The notes under the pieces: generated by a model
What the model saw: only the letters and a program-made list of their open reading frames with translations
The model's database searches: none
What the model was told of the DNA's origin: nothing
Assembly: GCF_900188355.1 (NCBI RefSeq)
Contig: NZ_FZNX01000001.1
Location: forward strand, 729,754 to 793,753
Reading direction: 5' to 3'
From: Lutibacter flavus
GTDB lineage: Bacteria; Bacteroidota; Bacteroidia; Flavobacteriales; Flavobacteriaceae
DNA: 64,000 nucleotides
Program-made: the position numbers and the translations under genes
In this document: piece by piece, positions 8,750 to 17,943 of the stretch
Layout of the letters: every line of letters starts with the position of its first letter
Position numbering within the stretch: position 1 is the stretch's first letter

Positions 8750-8940
8750 TGCTCTATTTTGTATAACAAAAACTTATAATTTTTTTTGATTGTACATCGA
8801 GGGAAACTTATAGTAATTTGCATACTATGTTTTATAAACGTATGAAATTTAAGTTGTTATATTCAAATATTTAGAGGGAGAGCTTTTTTATGTTAATAAA
8901 AAGTATGGCTAATTAAAGTGAAATAAGATTGTTTTGGAGA
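8750..8940. repeat. Noncoding repeat, about 190 bp (copy 1 of 2)
   Basis: This stretch aligns by eye along most of its length with 14137-14370. Shared blocks include GCTCTATT, ATCGAGGGA, ATTTGCA and a purine block GGGAG followed by a T run. Neither copy holds an open reading frame. Both lie between the start of one minus-strand gene and the stop of the next gene. Confidence 0.65.
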
Positions 8941-8945
8941 GCTCG

Positions 8946-9377
8946 CTATTCCTGTTTGACTCCATTTTTGAAAATCTTAGCACTTTTTAATGTTCCATTT
9001 TCAAAATAGGATTTAAACTCACCATTCTTATCGCCATTTTCATTATATATTTCTGTTGCTTTTACCTGTCCATTTTTATAATACGTAATCCATTCTTTAA
9101 TATGAACACCAGTTTCAGGAATAAAGGTCCCTGTTTCTTTTAATTCCCCGGTAGTATAATATTTTTTTATAAAATTAGTTTCCCAATTAATTATATAATC
9201 TAAAGAACCACTTTCTAAATAATAGCTCCATTCACCAGTTGGAAAACCATTTTTATCAATTTCACCAGTTTCTGTTATGTTAGCTTTTGCATAATTATAA
9301 TAGCTTTCTTTCTGTTCTTGAGCATTTGTATAGTTGATGAAAAGTAGCATCGCTAAAAATAGAATTGTGTTCTTCAT
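8946..9377 (-). CDS. Exported YwqK-like (MORN-type repeat) protein
   Basis: This 143-residue protein has a signal peptide cleaved near TNAQ (residues 17-20). At least four short repeats of the YwqK/MORN-variant type follow, such as NGFPTGEWSYYLESG, TTGELKETGTF, KNGQVKATEIY and ENGTLKSAKIF. The motif reads as G-x-W-x-x-Y followed by a turn. Databases often name such proteins antitoxins, but no toxin gene is adjacent and the signal peptide argues for an envelope location. Function unknown. Confidence 0.8.
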   Translation of the reverse strand: MKNTILFLAMLLFINYTNAQEQKESYYNYAKANITETGEIDKNGFPTGEWSYYLESGSLDYIINWETNFIKKYYTTGELKETGTFIPETGVHIKEWITYYKNGQVKATEIYNENGDKNGEFKSYFENGTLKSAKIFKNGVKQE

Positions 9378-9463
9378 AATTTGATTTTATAATTTGATTT
9401 TCAACTAATTATTAGCAATGTAATTAAAATACCAATAAAAATCAATATAATTTTTATAATTGC

Positions 9464-10951
9464 TTATAGTATTTTTGTTTGGGATAGTTTTAAATGAACT
9501 TTTCTTCCTTCTCTTATTACTATTTCAATAATTTCTTCAATGTCTTTTTTGGAAGTCCTAAAGTTTACAATACAACCTCTTAAACAATAATTTTCCTGAA
9601 CAATAGCATTTGATAGAAAAACCTCTCCACCAGTCTGTAATTCATTCAAAATATTTTCATTTAATTTATTTAGATACTCTTTATTATGAGCGTTGTCTAT
9701 TGAAATATATCTAAAAGTAGCAATACTTAAATTTTGAGAAATAGCTTCTAATTCAGGATGTTTTTTAGCCAGATTATAGAGCATTTCTGAGAGTTCAATA
9801 TCTTCACTAATTAGTTTTTCATAACCGCTTCTGCCAACTTGTTGTAATGTTATCCAAACTTTTAAAGCTCTAAAGCCACGTGAATTTTGAAGTCCGTATT
9901 CATAAAAGTTTTGAGCTATTTCATCTTCACTGTTGCTAAAGTTGTAATATTCGGGATGTGAACTATATGTATCAATTAAATGCTGAGGATTTTTCACCAA
10001 AGTACATCCTGCTTCAAGCGGGCTATACAACCATTTATGTGGATCCAGAGCAATGGAGTCGGCTTCTTTAATTCCATCAAACATATTTTTTAGTTTTGGA
10101 ATAATTGCGGCAGGAATACCATAAGCACCATCAATGTGAAACCACAAGTCATATTTTTTACAAATAGTTGATATTTCAACTAAATTATCAACAATTCCGG
10201 TACTTACATCACCAGCAGTACCAATTACCATAATTGGTTTACAGCCATTTTCTAGATCTTTTTTTATGGTAGTTTCTAAAATTGTAGTATCCATTTTATT
10301 AGAAGCGTCAGTTTGTATCCATCGTACTGAATTGGTACCTAAACCAAATAAAATCACAGCTTTTTCAATCCAGGTATGTGTTGTTTTTGAGCAATAAACA
10401 GTTAGTTTATTTAAAGTATTTTGAATTCCATCTTCTTTGATATTCTTTGGTGCTTTCGCTGTTCTTGCGGCTAAGAATGCGGTGAAATTTGCCATATTCC
10501 CACCACTAACTAATATGCCGCCATAGTCTGGAGATACCCCTATAAATTCAGCTAGCCACTTAACAGTTTGTTTTTCAATTTCAGTTGCAATAGGACTAAG
10601 AATATGTGCTCCAACATTCGGATTAACGGATGCCGCTAGTAAATCTGCTAATGCACCAATTGGAGCAGCAGAAGAAGTAATGTAGCCTAAAAATTTGGGA
10701 TGTCCGTTAAGTAATGAGTGGTTGAATAATAAATCAGTTGTTTTAGAAATTAACTCTGTTGCAGGTGTTCCATTTTCGGGTAAGGATACGTTTCCTAATA
10801 TATTTTGTAGTTGGCTCGGACTTTCATTTGGTGTTACTGGTTTTTTATCTATAGAGCCAATAAATTCAGATATATCATCAATTAATTGATATCCAATTTT
10901 TCGAAATTCTTCTTTGTCCATTTCAATGGATGATTTTCTAATTTTTGTCAT
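9464..10951 (-). CDS. PLP-dependent amino-acid decarboxylase (group II)
   Basis: This 495-residue cytoplasmic enzyme belongs to the aromatic-amino-acid/glutamate decarboxylase family. K306 in LDPHKW is the Schiff-base lysine, D274 in HIDGAYG binds the pyridine nitrogen, and H192 in THTWIEK stacks on the cofactor. The N-terminal region has the ATELISKTTDLLFNHS dimer segment of the family. Likely substrates are aromatic amino acids (Dopa, tryptophan), diaminobutyrate or similar, but the sequence does not decide. The start overlaps the end of the upstream GNAT gene by 14 bases, so the two are translated from one message. Confidence 0.9.
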   Translation of the reverse strand: MTKIRKSSIEMDKEEFRKIGYQLIDDISEFIGSIDKKPVTPNESPSQLQNILGNVSLPENGTPATELISKTTDLLFNHSLLNGHPKFLGYITSSAAPIGALADLLAASVNPNVGAHILSPIATEIEKQTVKWLAEFIGVSPDYGGILVSGGNMANFTAFLAARTAKAPKNIKEDGIQNTLNKLTVYCSKTTHTWIEKAVILFGLGTNSVRWIQTDASNKMDTTILETTIKKDLENGCKPIMVIGTAGDVSTGIVDNLVEISTICKKYDLWFHIDGAYGIPAAIIPKLKNMFDGIKEADSIALDPHKWLYSPLEAGCTLVKNPQHLIDTYSSHPEYYNFSNSEDEIAQNFYEYGLQNSRGFRALKVWITLQQVGRSGYEKLISEDIELSEMLYNLAKKHPELEAISQNLSIATFRYISIDNAHNKEYLNKLNENILNELQTGGEVFLSNAIVQENYCLRGCIVNFRTSKKDIEEIIEIVIREGRKVHLKLSQTKIL

Positions 10952-11483
10952 TTTGTTGCTTTATATAGGTTTCCTTTTCTAATTTATACCAATTATACTC
11001 TTTTCCATCTCCATTATATTCGTCTATTTTATAAAATTTCATTCCTATTTTTTGAAGTACTTTATACGAACCAATATTTTCTGGAAACGTAATTCCAATT
11101 ATTTTGGAAAGTCCAAATTTTTCAAAACCATATTTAATAATTTCTCTTGAAGCTTCTGTAGTCAATCCTTTTCTCCAATATTCCGGTAAAATTCTAAATC
11201 CAATATCGGTTTCCTTAAATTCGGGTAAATACTTAAGTCCTGCAAACCCAATAATTTTATTTTCAGGTTTGTAAATTACTGCCCAACGCCCATAACCATA
11301 TTTTTTATAATCGGAATAAAAAACATTTTCTATAAGTTCTTTTGCGCTATTTAACGATTCAATAATTTGATTACCTGTATATTTTTGAACCTCAATGTTA
11401 GATCCAAATTCATAAACATCCTTATAGTCATTGATGTTAAATTCCCGAAGTATTAATCTCTCAGTTTCTATTATTGTAATCAT
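10938..11483 (-). CDS. GNAT N-acetyltransferase
   Basis: This 181-residue protein opens with IETERLILREFNINDY, typical of the RimJ/RimL group. The acetyl-CoA loop region reads IGFRILPEYWRKGLTTEA at about residues 93-110, followed by FPENIGSYKVLQKIGM. It overlaps the decarboxylase by 14 bases downstream. Upstream, the stop codon of a 48-codon DUF6090-like reading frame overlaps its ATG as ATGA. It may modify the product or substrate of the decarboxylase, but that is only suggested by the operon. Confidence 0.85.
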   Translation of the reverse strand: MITIIETERLILREFNINDYKDVYEFGSNIEVQKYTGNQIIESLNSAKELIENVFYSDYKKYGYGRWAVIYKPENKIIGFAGLKYLPEFKETDIGFRILPEYWRKGLTTEASREIIKYGFEKFGLSKIIGITFPENIGSYKVLQKIGMKFYKIDEYNGDGKEYNWYKLEKETYIKQQNDKN

Positions 11484-11626
11484 ATTTCATTCCAATTATT
11501 AATCTGTAACGCAATGAGAATACCAATAACTACCAACACAATTTCACCAATAGCATATTTAAAATATTTATTGGTTTTTCCTTTATTGAGTAGGTTTTGA
11601 CGGATTTTTTTAAAGAATTTTATCAT
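11480..11626 (-). pseudogene. DUF6090 family protein, N-terminal remnant (48 aa)
   Basis: This short frame encodes MIKFFKKIRQ, then IGEIVLVVIGILIAL and QINNWNEI. It matches the conserved N-terminus of DUF6090 proteins of Flavobacteriia, which are normally about 250 residues long with one membrane helix at this position. Here the frame ends right after NNWNE. Its TGA overlaps the ATG of the GNAT gene at 11480-11483. It is either a deletion remnant fused to the GNAT or a retained micro-membrane protein. Confidence 0.7.
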
Positions 11627-11640
11627 ATTTTAGGTGTTCT

Positions 11641-11664
11641 GTCATTCCTGCGAAGGCAGGAATC
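11641..11664. repeat. REP-like palindrome
   Basis: ATTCCTGC at 11644-11651 pairs with GCAGGAAT at 11656-11663 around GAAG. The same unit recurs in the 45.1-45.8 kb intergenic cluster. Confidence 0.7.
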
Positions 11665-11756
11665 TATTTTGAATATTAAAGTGTATTCTATGTCAAGTGT
11701 GGAATAACATTTTTTTTTGATTTCGGTAAATAGGTTTGTAACATCCTTTTATTAAA

Positions 11757-12389
11757 TCAGTTCATCAATAGTCTTATATCCTTAATTAGTTTATCTATTT
11801 CTTCATTGTCAGTTCCATCATAAATTCCACGTATTTGTTTTTTCTTATCAACTAATATAAAGTTTGGAGTATGAATAAAATCTTGCAGTCCACCATCACC
11901 TTGTTCTACAACTGCAAAATAACTTTTGCGAGCGAGTTGATAAATATGTTTTTTTTCTCCAGTTGTAACATTCCATTTTGAATCTATAACCCCTTTTTTA
12001 ATCGCATATTCACGAAGAACTGGAATACTGTCAATATCTGGAGTAACCGAAAGAGACAAAATCATTACATCATCATTGTTTAAAAAAGCCTCTTGAATTT
12101 TAGCCATATTACCAGTCATAATTGGACAAATACTTTCACAGCGTGTAAAAAAGAAATCGGTAACATAAATTTTGTTTTTATAATTGTCTTGAGTTATTAT
12201 CTCACCATTTTGATTGATAAGGTTAAAATCTGAAACAGTATGATGCTCGTTTTTATTTCTAAGGCTTTTATCTACTAATTCCGGATTTAAATCAGATGGA
12301 TTATAAACAGGTAGTTGCTTGTCTTGTTTTTGATTGCAAGAAGTAATTAGCATTAAAGTAAATATGAAACCTAAAGTTTTTATTCGCAT
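11757..12389 (-). CDS. SCO1/SenC-family copper-binding lipoprotein
   Basis: I take the ATG at 12387-12389, one base after the upstream stop, because it gives a clean lipoprotein signal (LITSC, Cys18). An upstream in-frame ATG at 12422 would overlap the TPR gene. The 210-residue protein has a thioredoxin-like fold with C84 and C88 in RCESICP and H173 in FIHTPNF, the three copper ligands of SCO proteins. It delivers copper to the CuA site of cytochrome c oxidase or acts as a thiol reductase in the periplasm. It is in an operon with the TPR lipoprotein. Confidence 0.88.
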   Translation of the reverse strand: MRIKTLGFIFTLMLITSCNQKQDKQLPVYNPSDLNPELVDKSLRNKNEHHTVSDFNLINQNGEIITQDNYKNKIYVTDFFFTRCESICPIMTGNMAKIQEAFLNNDDVMILSLSVTPDIDSIPVLREYAIKKGVIDSKWNVTTGEKKHIYQLARKSYFAVVEQGDGGLQDFIHTPNFILVDKKKQIRGIYDGTDNEEIDKLIKDIRLLMN

Positions 12390-12390
12390 T

Positions 12391-14079
12391 TTAAATGGTT
12401 GCTTGTTTTGCAATAAATGCAATCGCTTCTCCTAATTCTGGTCTGTCGCTATTTGAGTTTTTAGTTAGTTCAATAAGTTGCATAAAGTAGCGTGTTGCTT
12501 TTTCATTATTTCCAGATTGTTTTGCGGCAATTGCAGCGCCATATATTCCGTTGAACCTATTAGGATGGCCTTTTAAATTTATTTCATAAGCTTCTAAAGC
12601 TTCTTCTGGTTTATTTAGTTCCAGTAACATATCACCCAACAATTCATCAGCAGGTAGCACCTCTCCAGGAGTTACAGGATGTTTAGAAGTTTCACTTTCC
12701 ATTTTGGCAGCAAGTTTCATTAAAGAAAGTGCCTCAGACTTATTTCCGTTAGCTAAATGAATCCAAGCTTCCGCAGCATTTATTTGAATCATTACTTGAT
12801 TGGCTTTATAAGCGTCTGTTCCGACAAGACTTTGATGATGTTTTTTCAGGATTTGTAATTCGTTTTCAGCAGCCTTAATTTTACCTAAATGAGAAAATCC
12901 TAAGGTACGTGCAAAATTTAAAATTGAATTTTCCCAAGGGAATTTTTCCCAGGGAATTTCTATTGAAGGAGGTAATTGTAGTTTGGATGCCTTTTCCCAA
13001 TCTTTATTTTCTAAAGCTATTCTTGAAGGAATTGCTGAAAAAGTGTAAGCGATTTTAAAATTAGGAGGAAATATTTCCTTAAATGTTTTTATATATTCAT
13101 ATTGTTCGTTAGCCATTTTATTATTGCCAGTTTGTAAATAGGCATAAACTAAATATCCAATAGCGTGAATTTCTTCATCCCAATGCGCACCGGGAGAATA
13201 ACTTTCGGCATAGCACACTGCAGATTCTGCAGAATTTATATTGGTGTTTATAGATTCCTCCCAAAGTCCAAGCCGCGTAAAAATATGAGATGGCATATGT
13301 TGCGCATGTGCCGATGCAGGAGCTATTTTTGCATAGCGTCTTGCGGTGCTTAATCCCATTTGAGCTAGTTCCGGATAATCATACGAATGAATAATATAAT
13401 GTGCAATTCCTGGATGGTTAGGTTGTTCTTTAAATAGGTTTTCTAAAAGTGCTCCTGCTTTTTTCTGATTTTTATAAGTTTTGTCATTTGCATCTGCAGA
13501 AGACGTAAGTGCCAACGCATAAAAAACTGCTGCTTCAGGATCGTCTTTACTATTTAAATAGATGTTTTCCATCTTCTTTTCATATAACAACTCTCTTGTA
13601 TGATGATCTGAAGTTTTCCAATCTTTGTAAAATGCTCCAATAGCATTAACATATTGTTCTGCTTTTTCTGTTTTTGGCAATGATTGTGCTATTGCAATTA
13701 GTTTAGAACCTTTTTCTAACACTTCAGCATTTGGAGGTGCCCAAAGTGAATGATAAATACTCATAGCAACTCCCCAATATGCCATAGCACATTCCGGGTC
13801 TGCATCAATTACTTTAACAAATACTTTTTCAGCTTCTTCATATTCAAAAGAGTGCAGCAGAGAAACAGCTAAATCGAATACTTCTCGGATTTCATAATTA
13901 CAATCTAATGAGAAGCTTACTTCTCCAAATTGTTCTGTACTGCACAGCAACAGTTCTCCACGTTTTAAATCAATTGAAGCCAATGCAGGATTTGGTTTTG
14001 GAGTTTTATTTTTACAGGAAAACAAGCAAAATAATAGAATTGTACTTGTAAAAACGAACATTTTTTTTGAATGTTTCAT
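12391..14079 (-). CDS. TPR-repeat lipoprotein
   Basis: This 562-residue protein has a lipoprotein signal (LFCLFSC, Cys22). Tetratricopeptide helices run through most of its length, for example at 68-105 (AVSLLHSFEYEEAEKVF and following), around 210-245, and again at 480-545 (LLELNKPEEALEAYE). It is probably anchored to a membrane on the periplasmic side and mediates protein contacts. It sits directly upstream of the SCO1 gene with a one-base gap, so the two are likely co-translated and may work together in respiratory metal handling. The biochemical role is unknown. Confidence 0.85.
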   Translation of the reverse strand: MKHSKKMFVFTSTILLFCLFSCKNKTPKPNPALASIDLKRGELLLCSTEQFGEVSFSLDCNYEIREVFDLAVSLLHSFEYEEAEKVFVKVIDADPECAMAYWGVAMSIYHSLWAPPNAEVLEKGSKLIAIAQSLPKTEKAEQYVNAIGAFYKDWKTSDHHTRELLYEKKMENIYLNSKDDPEAAVFYALALTSSADANDKTYKNQKKAGALLENLFKEQPNHPGIAHYIIHSYDYPELAQMGLSTARRYAKIAPASAHAQHMPSHIFTRLGLWEESINTNINSAESAVCYAESYSPGAHWDEEIHAIGYLVYAYLQTGNNKMANEQYEYIKTFKEIFPPNFKIAYTFSAIPSRIALENKDWEKASKLQLPPSIEIPWEKFPWENSILNFARTLGFSHLGKIKAAENELQILKKHHQSLVGTDAYKANQVMIQINAAEAWIHLANGNKSEALSLMKLAAKMESETSKHPVTPGEVLPADELLGDMLLELNKPEEALEAYEINLKGHPNRFNGIYGAAIAAKQSGNNEKATRYFMQLIELTKNSNSDRPELGEAIAFIAKQATI

Positions 14080-14136
14080 AGTTTTAATGTATTAAATATG
14101 ATACTTATTTACAATTTGTTTTACAGTTTGATCAAT

Positions 14137-14370
14137 TAGATTTTATGCTCTATTATGTTTTATAAAACATAGAGTTTTCTTTATTTTCCGGAGTTGTAAA
14201 TCGAGGGAGATTTATAGCAATTTGCACATGATACTTTGTAAATATATGAATATTTAGTTGTTAAAACCAACTATTAAAGGGAGGAGATTTTTATTTTGTT
14301 AATTAAAAGTCGGTTAATAAAAGCTGAAGTAAGTTTTTTTGAAGTAGGCGAGAAGGAGCAATTAATATTA
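14137..14370. repeat. Noncoding repeat, about 190 bp (copy 2 of 2)
   Basis: This is the second copy of the element at 8750-8940, with the ATCGAGGGA, ATTTGCA and GGGAGGAGA plus T-run blocks in the same order. It fills the gap between the TPR gene start and the histidine kinase stop. No reading frame is present. Confidence 0.65.
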
Positions 14371-14378
14371 ATTTATTA

Positions 14379-15578
14379 TTAGCATTTGTATAACGGTAAT
14401 GTAAATTTGAAATCACTTCCTTTTCCCACTTCACTTTTAACCCAAATTTCACCATTAAGAATTTCCACAAATTCTTTACAAAGTACCAATCCTAATCCCG
14501 AGCCTTTTTCGCCTTCAGTACCAAAGGATGTTGGATTTGAAGACACATTAAACAATAAATTGAGTTTGTCTTTATTAATTCCAACTCCATTATCAGAAAT
14601 TGAAATTTCAACTTGGTTTTGTTGTGAAATTACAGCAATATTTATAGTTCCTTCTGATTTGGTGAATTTAATAGCATTTGAAATAAGATTTTGTAAAATC
14701 GTCTTCACCATATTTTCATTGGCATAGACTTCAATTTCATCAGATTTAATTTTATTTATAGTAATGTTTTTAATTTTCGCCTGTGAATTTGATACATCTA
14801 TTATTTCCTGTATAATTGATGACAAAATTATTTTTGAATTAGTGTAATTAATTTGTCCAGTTTGAGATTTTGCCCAATTTAATAAGTTGTTAAGTAAAAT
14901 TAGCGTGGTTTTAGCAGAAGAATTTATAATGTTTACATACACTTTAGATTTTTCTTTTTTTTCTAAATTTTCTTTTAATAGTTCAGAAAATCCTAAAATA
15001 CTGTTAAACGGGTTTCTTAAATCGTGCGCTATTATTGAAAAAAGTTTGTCTTTAGAGGCATTAAGATTTTTTAATTGTTTTTCCCTTTCTTTTAATTTAT
15101 TTTCTGATTTGTATCGTTTCGATATGTCATGAATTACACCTATAACAAACTTATTTCCATCGGAATCTATAAATCGTGTTTTACGTGTAGATATAATTTT
15201 GGTTTGACCACCACGAACTGTAAGTGACTCTTCATTAATGTTTTCAATTCCATTATTAAGTACCTGTCTGTCAATTTTTAAAAAGCTTTCTCGCTCAACA
15301 TCAAGAACATCTTCTACAAGTGTTTTTCCAATTATCTTATCCCTTGAAAGATTAAAAATTTCACAAAAGGCATCATTAACTATTAGTAACCTACTTTTAT
15401 GATCCTTTACAAATACAGGGTCTCCTATGCTGTTTAGTATCGTATTATAATAATATATGATACCTTTTTCGTGAGATGTAGCATGTTGATGAAGTATTAC
15501 ATTCTGCTTTTTGAGTTCAGTAATCTGATTCTCTAAATCTTGGTATGTTGGTTTAGTATCTATTTTCATTTTTTTCAA
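14379..15578 (-). CDS. Cytoplasmic PAS-domain sensor histidine kinase
   Basis: The 399-residue protein has no membrane segment. An N-terminal coiled coil (about 10-38) is followed by a PAS domain at about 42-155 ending in IGVIHDISKR. The HisKA domain has the phospho-acceptor H185 in AHDLRNP, and the HATPase domain has N-box LISNAIKFT, G1 ISDNGVGI and G2 GSGLGL. It should autophosphorylate in response to a cytoplasmic signal. No response regulator gene is adjacent, so it is an orphan kinase here. Confidence 0.9.
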   Translation of the reverse strand: MKKMKIDTKPTYQDLENQITELKKQNVILHQHATSHEKGIIYYYNTILNSIGDPVFVKDHKSRLLIVNDAFCEIFNLSRDKIIGKTLVEDVLDVERESFLKIDRQVLNNGIENINEESLTVRGGQTKIISTRKTRFIDSDGNKFVIGVIHDISKRYKSENKLKEREKQLKNLNASKDKLFSIIAHDLRNPFNSILGFSELLKENLEKKEKSKVYVNIINSSAKTTLILLNNLLNWAKSQTGQINYTNSKIILSSIIQEIIDVSNSQAKIKNITINKIKSDEIEVYANENMVKTILQNLISNAIKFTKSEGTINIAVISQQNQVEISISDNGVGINKDKLNLLFNVSSNPTSFGTEGEKGSGLGLVLCKEFVEILNGEIWVKSEVGKGSDFKFTLPLYKC

Positions 15579-15757
15579 AGCGATTTTGGGTGTTTATAAG
15601 ATTTCTGCTTCTTATAAATCAAAAATTTTAGTACGTAGCATATATTTTGTTGAATATTTATATGTTTAAATATAAGTTTTTTAACTTGCTTCTTTGCTAG
15701 TTTGTTATTATTTTTTATAGCTGATTTTTATACTTGGTGGTATCATCCTTAATTTAT

Positions 15758-17572
15758 CTAAAATATATGGGCTCCTTTGTTAATTTCATTTAAAATATTT
15801 TTATCCATTTTAATGTAAGTATTGGTTTTGGGCAGCATTACATAAATTTGGCCATCGCAATTAAACCCTTCTTTTTTTAAATCGAATTTTTTTATTTTAT
15901 GGGTATGCGTTAAATTGATTTCATCTTTTAACCTTATAAAAATGGGAACGGCATATTTTGGTAGTTCTTTCTGAAGTTGATTTGCAATAGCATCAATATT
16001 AAAATTTTCATTGATTCGTTTCACAATCGTAACCATTCCTGCTCTTCCATCATTATTTGGAATTTGCACCCCATAAGCAGCACACATTTCAACACATTTT
16101 AAATTACCCACAATACCTTCCACTTCAGCCGTAGCTACATTTTCTCCTTTCCATCTATAAGTATCTCCAATTCTGTCAACAAATCGTGCGTGTCTAAATC
16201 CAATGTCTTGCAACAAATCTCCACTGTTAAACCATAAGTCTCCAGGTTTAAAAGTATTTCGAAGGATTTTTTCTTCATTACTTTCTTTATTTACGTATCC
16301 ATCAAAAGCGGATTTACTGCTTATTTCAGAAATTAATAAACCTGTTTCACCTTTACTTACAGGTATAAGAAAGCCATTGGAATCTTTTATAGGCTCATCA
16401 TTTTCAACATCATATTTAACTATTTTGAAATTTTGTGCAGACCACCCAATGGTACAATCAAAATTAAGTGTATTTGTAAATCCAACATTACCATCGGCAG
16501 CACCGTAAAATTCAAAGATGTGTTTAATTTGAAAACGATACTTCAACTCATGCCAAATATCTGGCCGCAAACCATTTCCCATGATTTTTTTAATACTGTG
16601 ATTTTTCTCTAAAGCTGATTCTGGGGCATTTAATAAGTATCTACATAATTCTCCAATGTAAATGAACGCCGTTACGTTATACTTTTTAACATCTTCCCAG
16701 AAATGTGTAACGGAAAATTTTCTTCTCATTACCATAGTGCAAGAGGCTGCAAGTACTGTTGGCCAACCCACAATAAGCGCATTGGTATGGTAGAAGGGTA
16801 GTGGCACATACATTACATCATGAATACCTAGATTCATGTTTACTTTTCCGAACCAATAATAAGTGCTTAACCACTTGCTATGAGTTTGTCTTGATGCTTT
16901 AGGCAAACCTGTTGTGCCAGAAGTAAAAACATAGGCATATACTTGACTTGCTATTATTGGCTGAGTTGCAATTGGGTTCTTTTTAGCTGCTTTTTCCAAT
17001 TCCTTTTTTAAATCTATATAGTGTATTGGACAAGCAGTAATTTGTTGATCACTTATCCAATAATGCTTATGATCACTATTATTTGAAAGTGAATTTTTAA
17101 CTTCTTCAAAATATGGAATCAATTCTTCACCTATAAAAAAGTGTTTAGATTTAGCAAGTTCCATAGAGTGAATTAATACTTTTCCTCTCTGATTTGGATT
17201 GATAAGCGAAACTATAGCACCAATTTTGGCACAAGCGGTAATTAAAAATAAAAGTTCCGGTCTATTTTCTAAAAAACCAATAACCGTTTCTCCATTTTTA
17301 ACGCCTGCTCCAAGAAGATAATTGGCATACTTATTAGCCATTTCATTGAATTGAGTATAAGAATAGCTCTGATTCTCAAATTTAAGTGCAATTATATTTC
17401 CGTGATTTATTGCATTCAACTCTATTAGCTTTCCAATTGATTGAGTACTATCTGGTTTTATTTTTTTAATTTTTTTGATATACTTTATCATCCGTGGAAA
17501 CTGCGGTAGCAACTTAAATACCTTTCCAAGGAAATTGACCAGATTTAAATTATTATTTAATGTTTTAGGCAT
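15758..17572 (-). CDS. Long-chain acyl-CoA synthetase (AMP-forming)
   Basis: This 604-residue protein belongs to the ANL adenylating superfamily. The P-loop-like motif TSGTTGLPKA lies at about residues 215-225, an EFYGAADGN motif at about 355, and the late FVDRIGDTYRWKGENV hinge at about 460. It lacks a signal peptide, but the N-terminus has a hydrophobic-basic stretch. The sequence order is like the FATP/very-long-chain branch (FadD6-type), which activates fatty acids with ATP and CoA. It stands alone on its strand. Confidence 0.88.
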   Translation of the reverse strand: MPKTLNNNLNLVNFLGKVFKLLPQFPRMIKYIKKIKKIKPDSTQSIGKLIELNAINHGNIIALKFENQSYSYTQFNEMANKYANYLLGAGVKNGETVIGFLENRPELLFLITACAKIGAIVSLINPNQRGKVLIHSMELAKSKHFFIGEELIPYFEEVKNSLSNNSDHKHYWISDQQITACPIHYIDLKKELEKAAKKNPIATQPIIASQVYAYVFTSGTTGLPKASRQTHSKWLSTYYWFGKVNMNLGIHDVMYVPLPFYHTNALIVGWPTVLAASCTMVMRRKFSVTHFWEDVKKYNVTAFIYIGELCRYLLNAPESALEKNHSIKKIMGNGLRPDIWHELKYRFQIKHIFEFYGAADGNVGFTNTLNFDCTIGWSAQNFKIVKYDVENDEPIKDSNGFLIPVSKGETGLLISEISSKSAFDGYVNKESNEEKILRNTFKPGDLWFNSGDLLQDIGFRHARFVDRIGDTYRWKGENVATAEVEGIVGNLKCVEMCAAYGVQIPNNDGRAGMVTIVKRINENFNIDAIANQLQKELPKYAVPIFIRLKDEINLTHTHKIKKFDLKKEGFNCDGQIYVMLPKTNTYIKMDKNILNEINKGAHIF

Positions 17573-17606
17573 TTATTTTTTTCTTTTGTTGTACGTAAAT
17601 TAATTA

Positions 17607-17786
17607 ACAACGTGTTCAGGTATGATGCCCTTGAGTTGGCAAAGAACTAATTTAGTAAATATAATAATAACGTAGGGAAATCCGTAGGAATTTAAGTCAG
17701 TGTAAATCAGATGATTAAAGATGTAAATTTTAATTGTATTAGAAGTAGACGTAGAACTTAAGCATTGATTATACAATGCTTAAGTT
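17607..17786. repeat. Cassette-boundary-like repeat (family I, copy H)
   Basis: This element starts with CAACGTGTTCAGG and contains AAAGAACTAATTTA at about 17640-17653, then AAATCC-GGAATTT. It ends in a perfect 13-base hairpin, AACTTAAGCATTG at 17755-17767 and CAATGCTTAAGTT at 17774-17786. The middle aligns with 21010-21070. The rest of the gap to 17943 is AT-rich, with nothing further recognised. Confidence 0.55.
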
Positions 17787-17943
17787 TACATATTATTAAT
17801 TTAAACTATAAATCAGAAAGAACAAAAAGAGAGGATTACGGTTAATCTATACTTTTAATAGGCCTAGAATTATTGTGTCAAAAACAGTGTAGAATTTAGT
17901 TTTTTTTTAACTCAGTTCTTTGTTTTGGTACATTTTTTACCCT

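Noticed and set aside
8946-9377. Calling the YwqK-like protein an antitoxin.
   Set aside because: There is no toxin gene beside it, and a signal peptide places it outside the cytoplasm.
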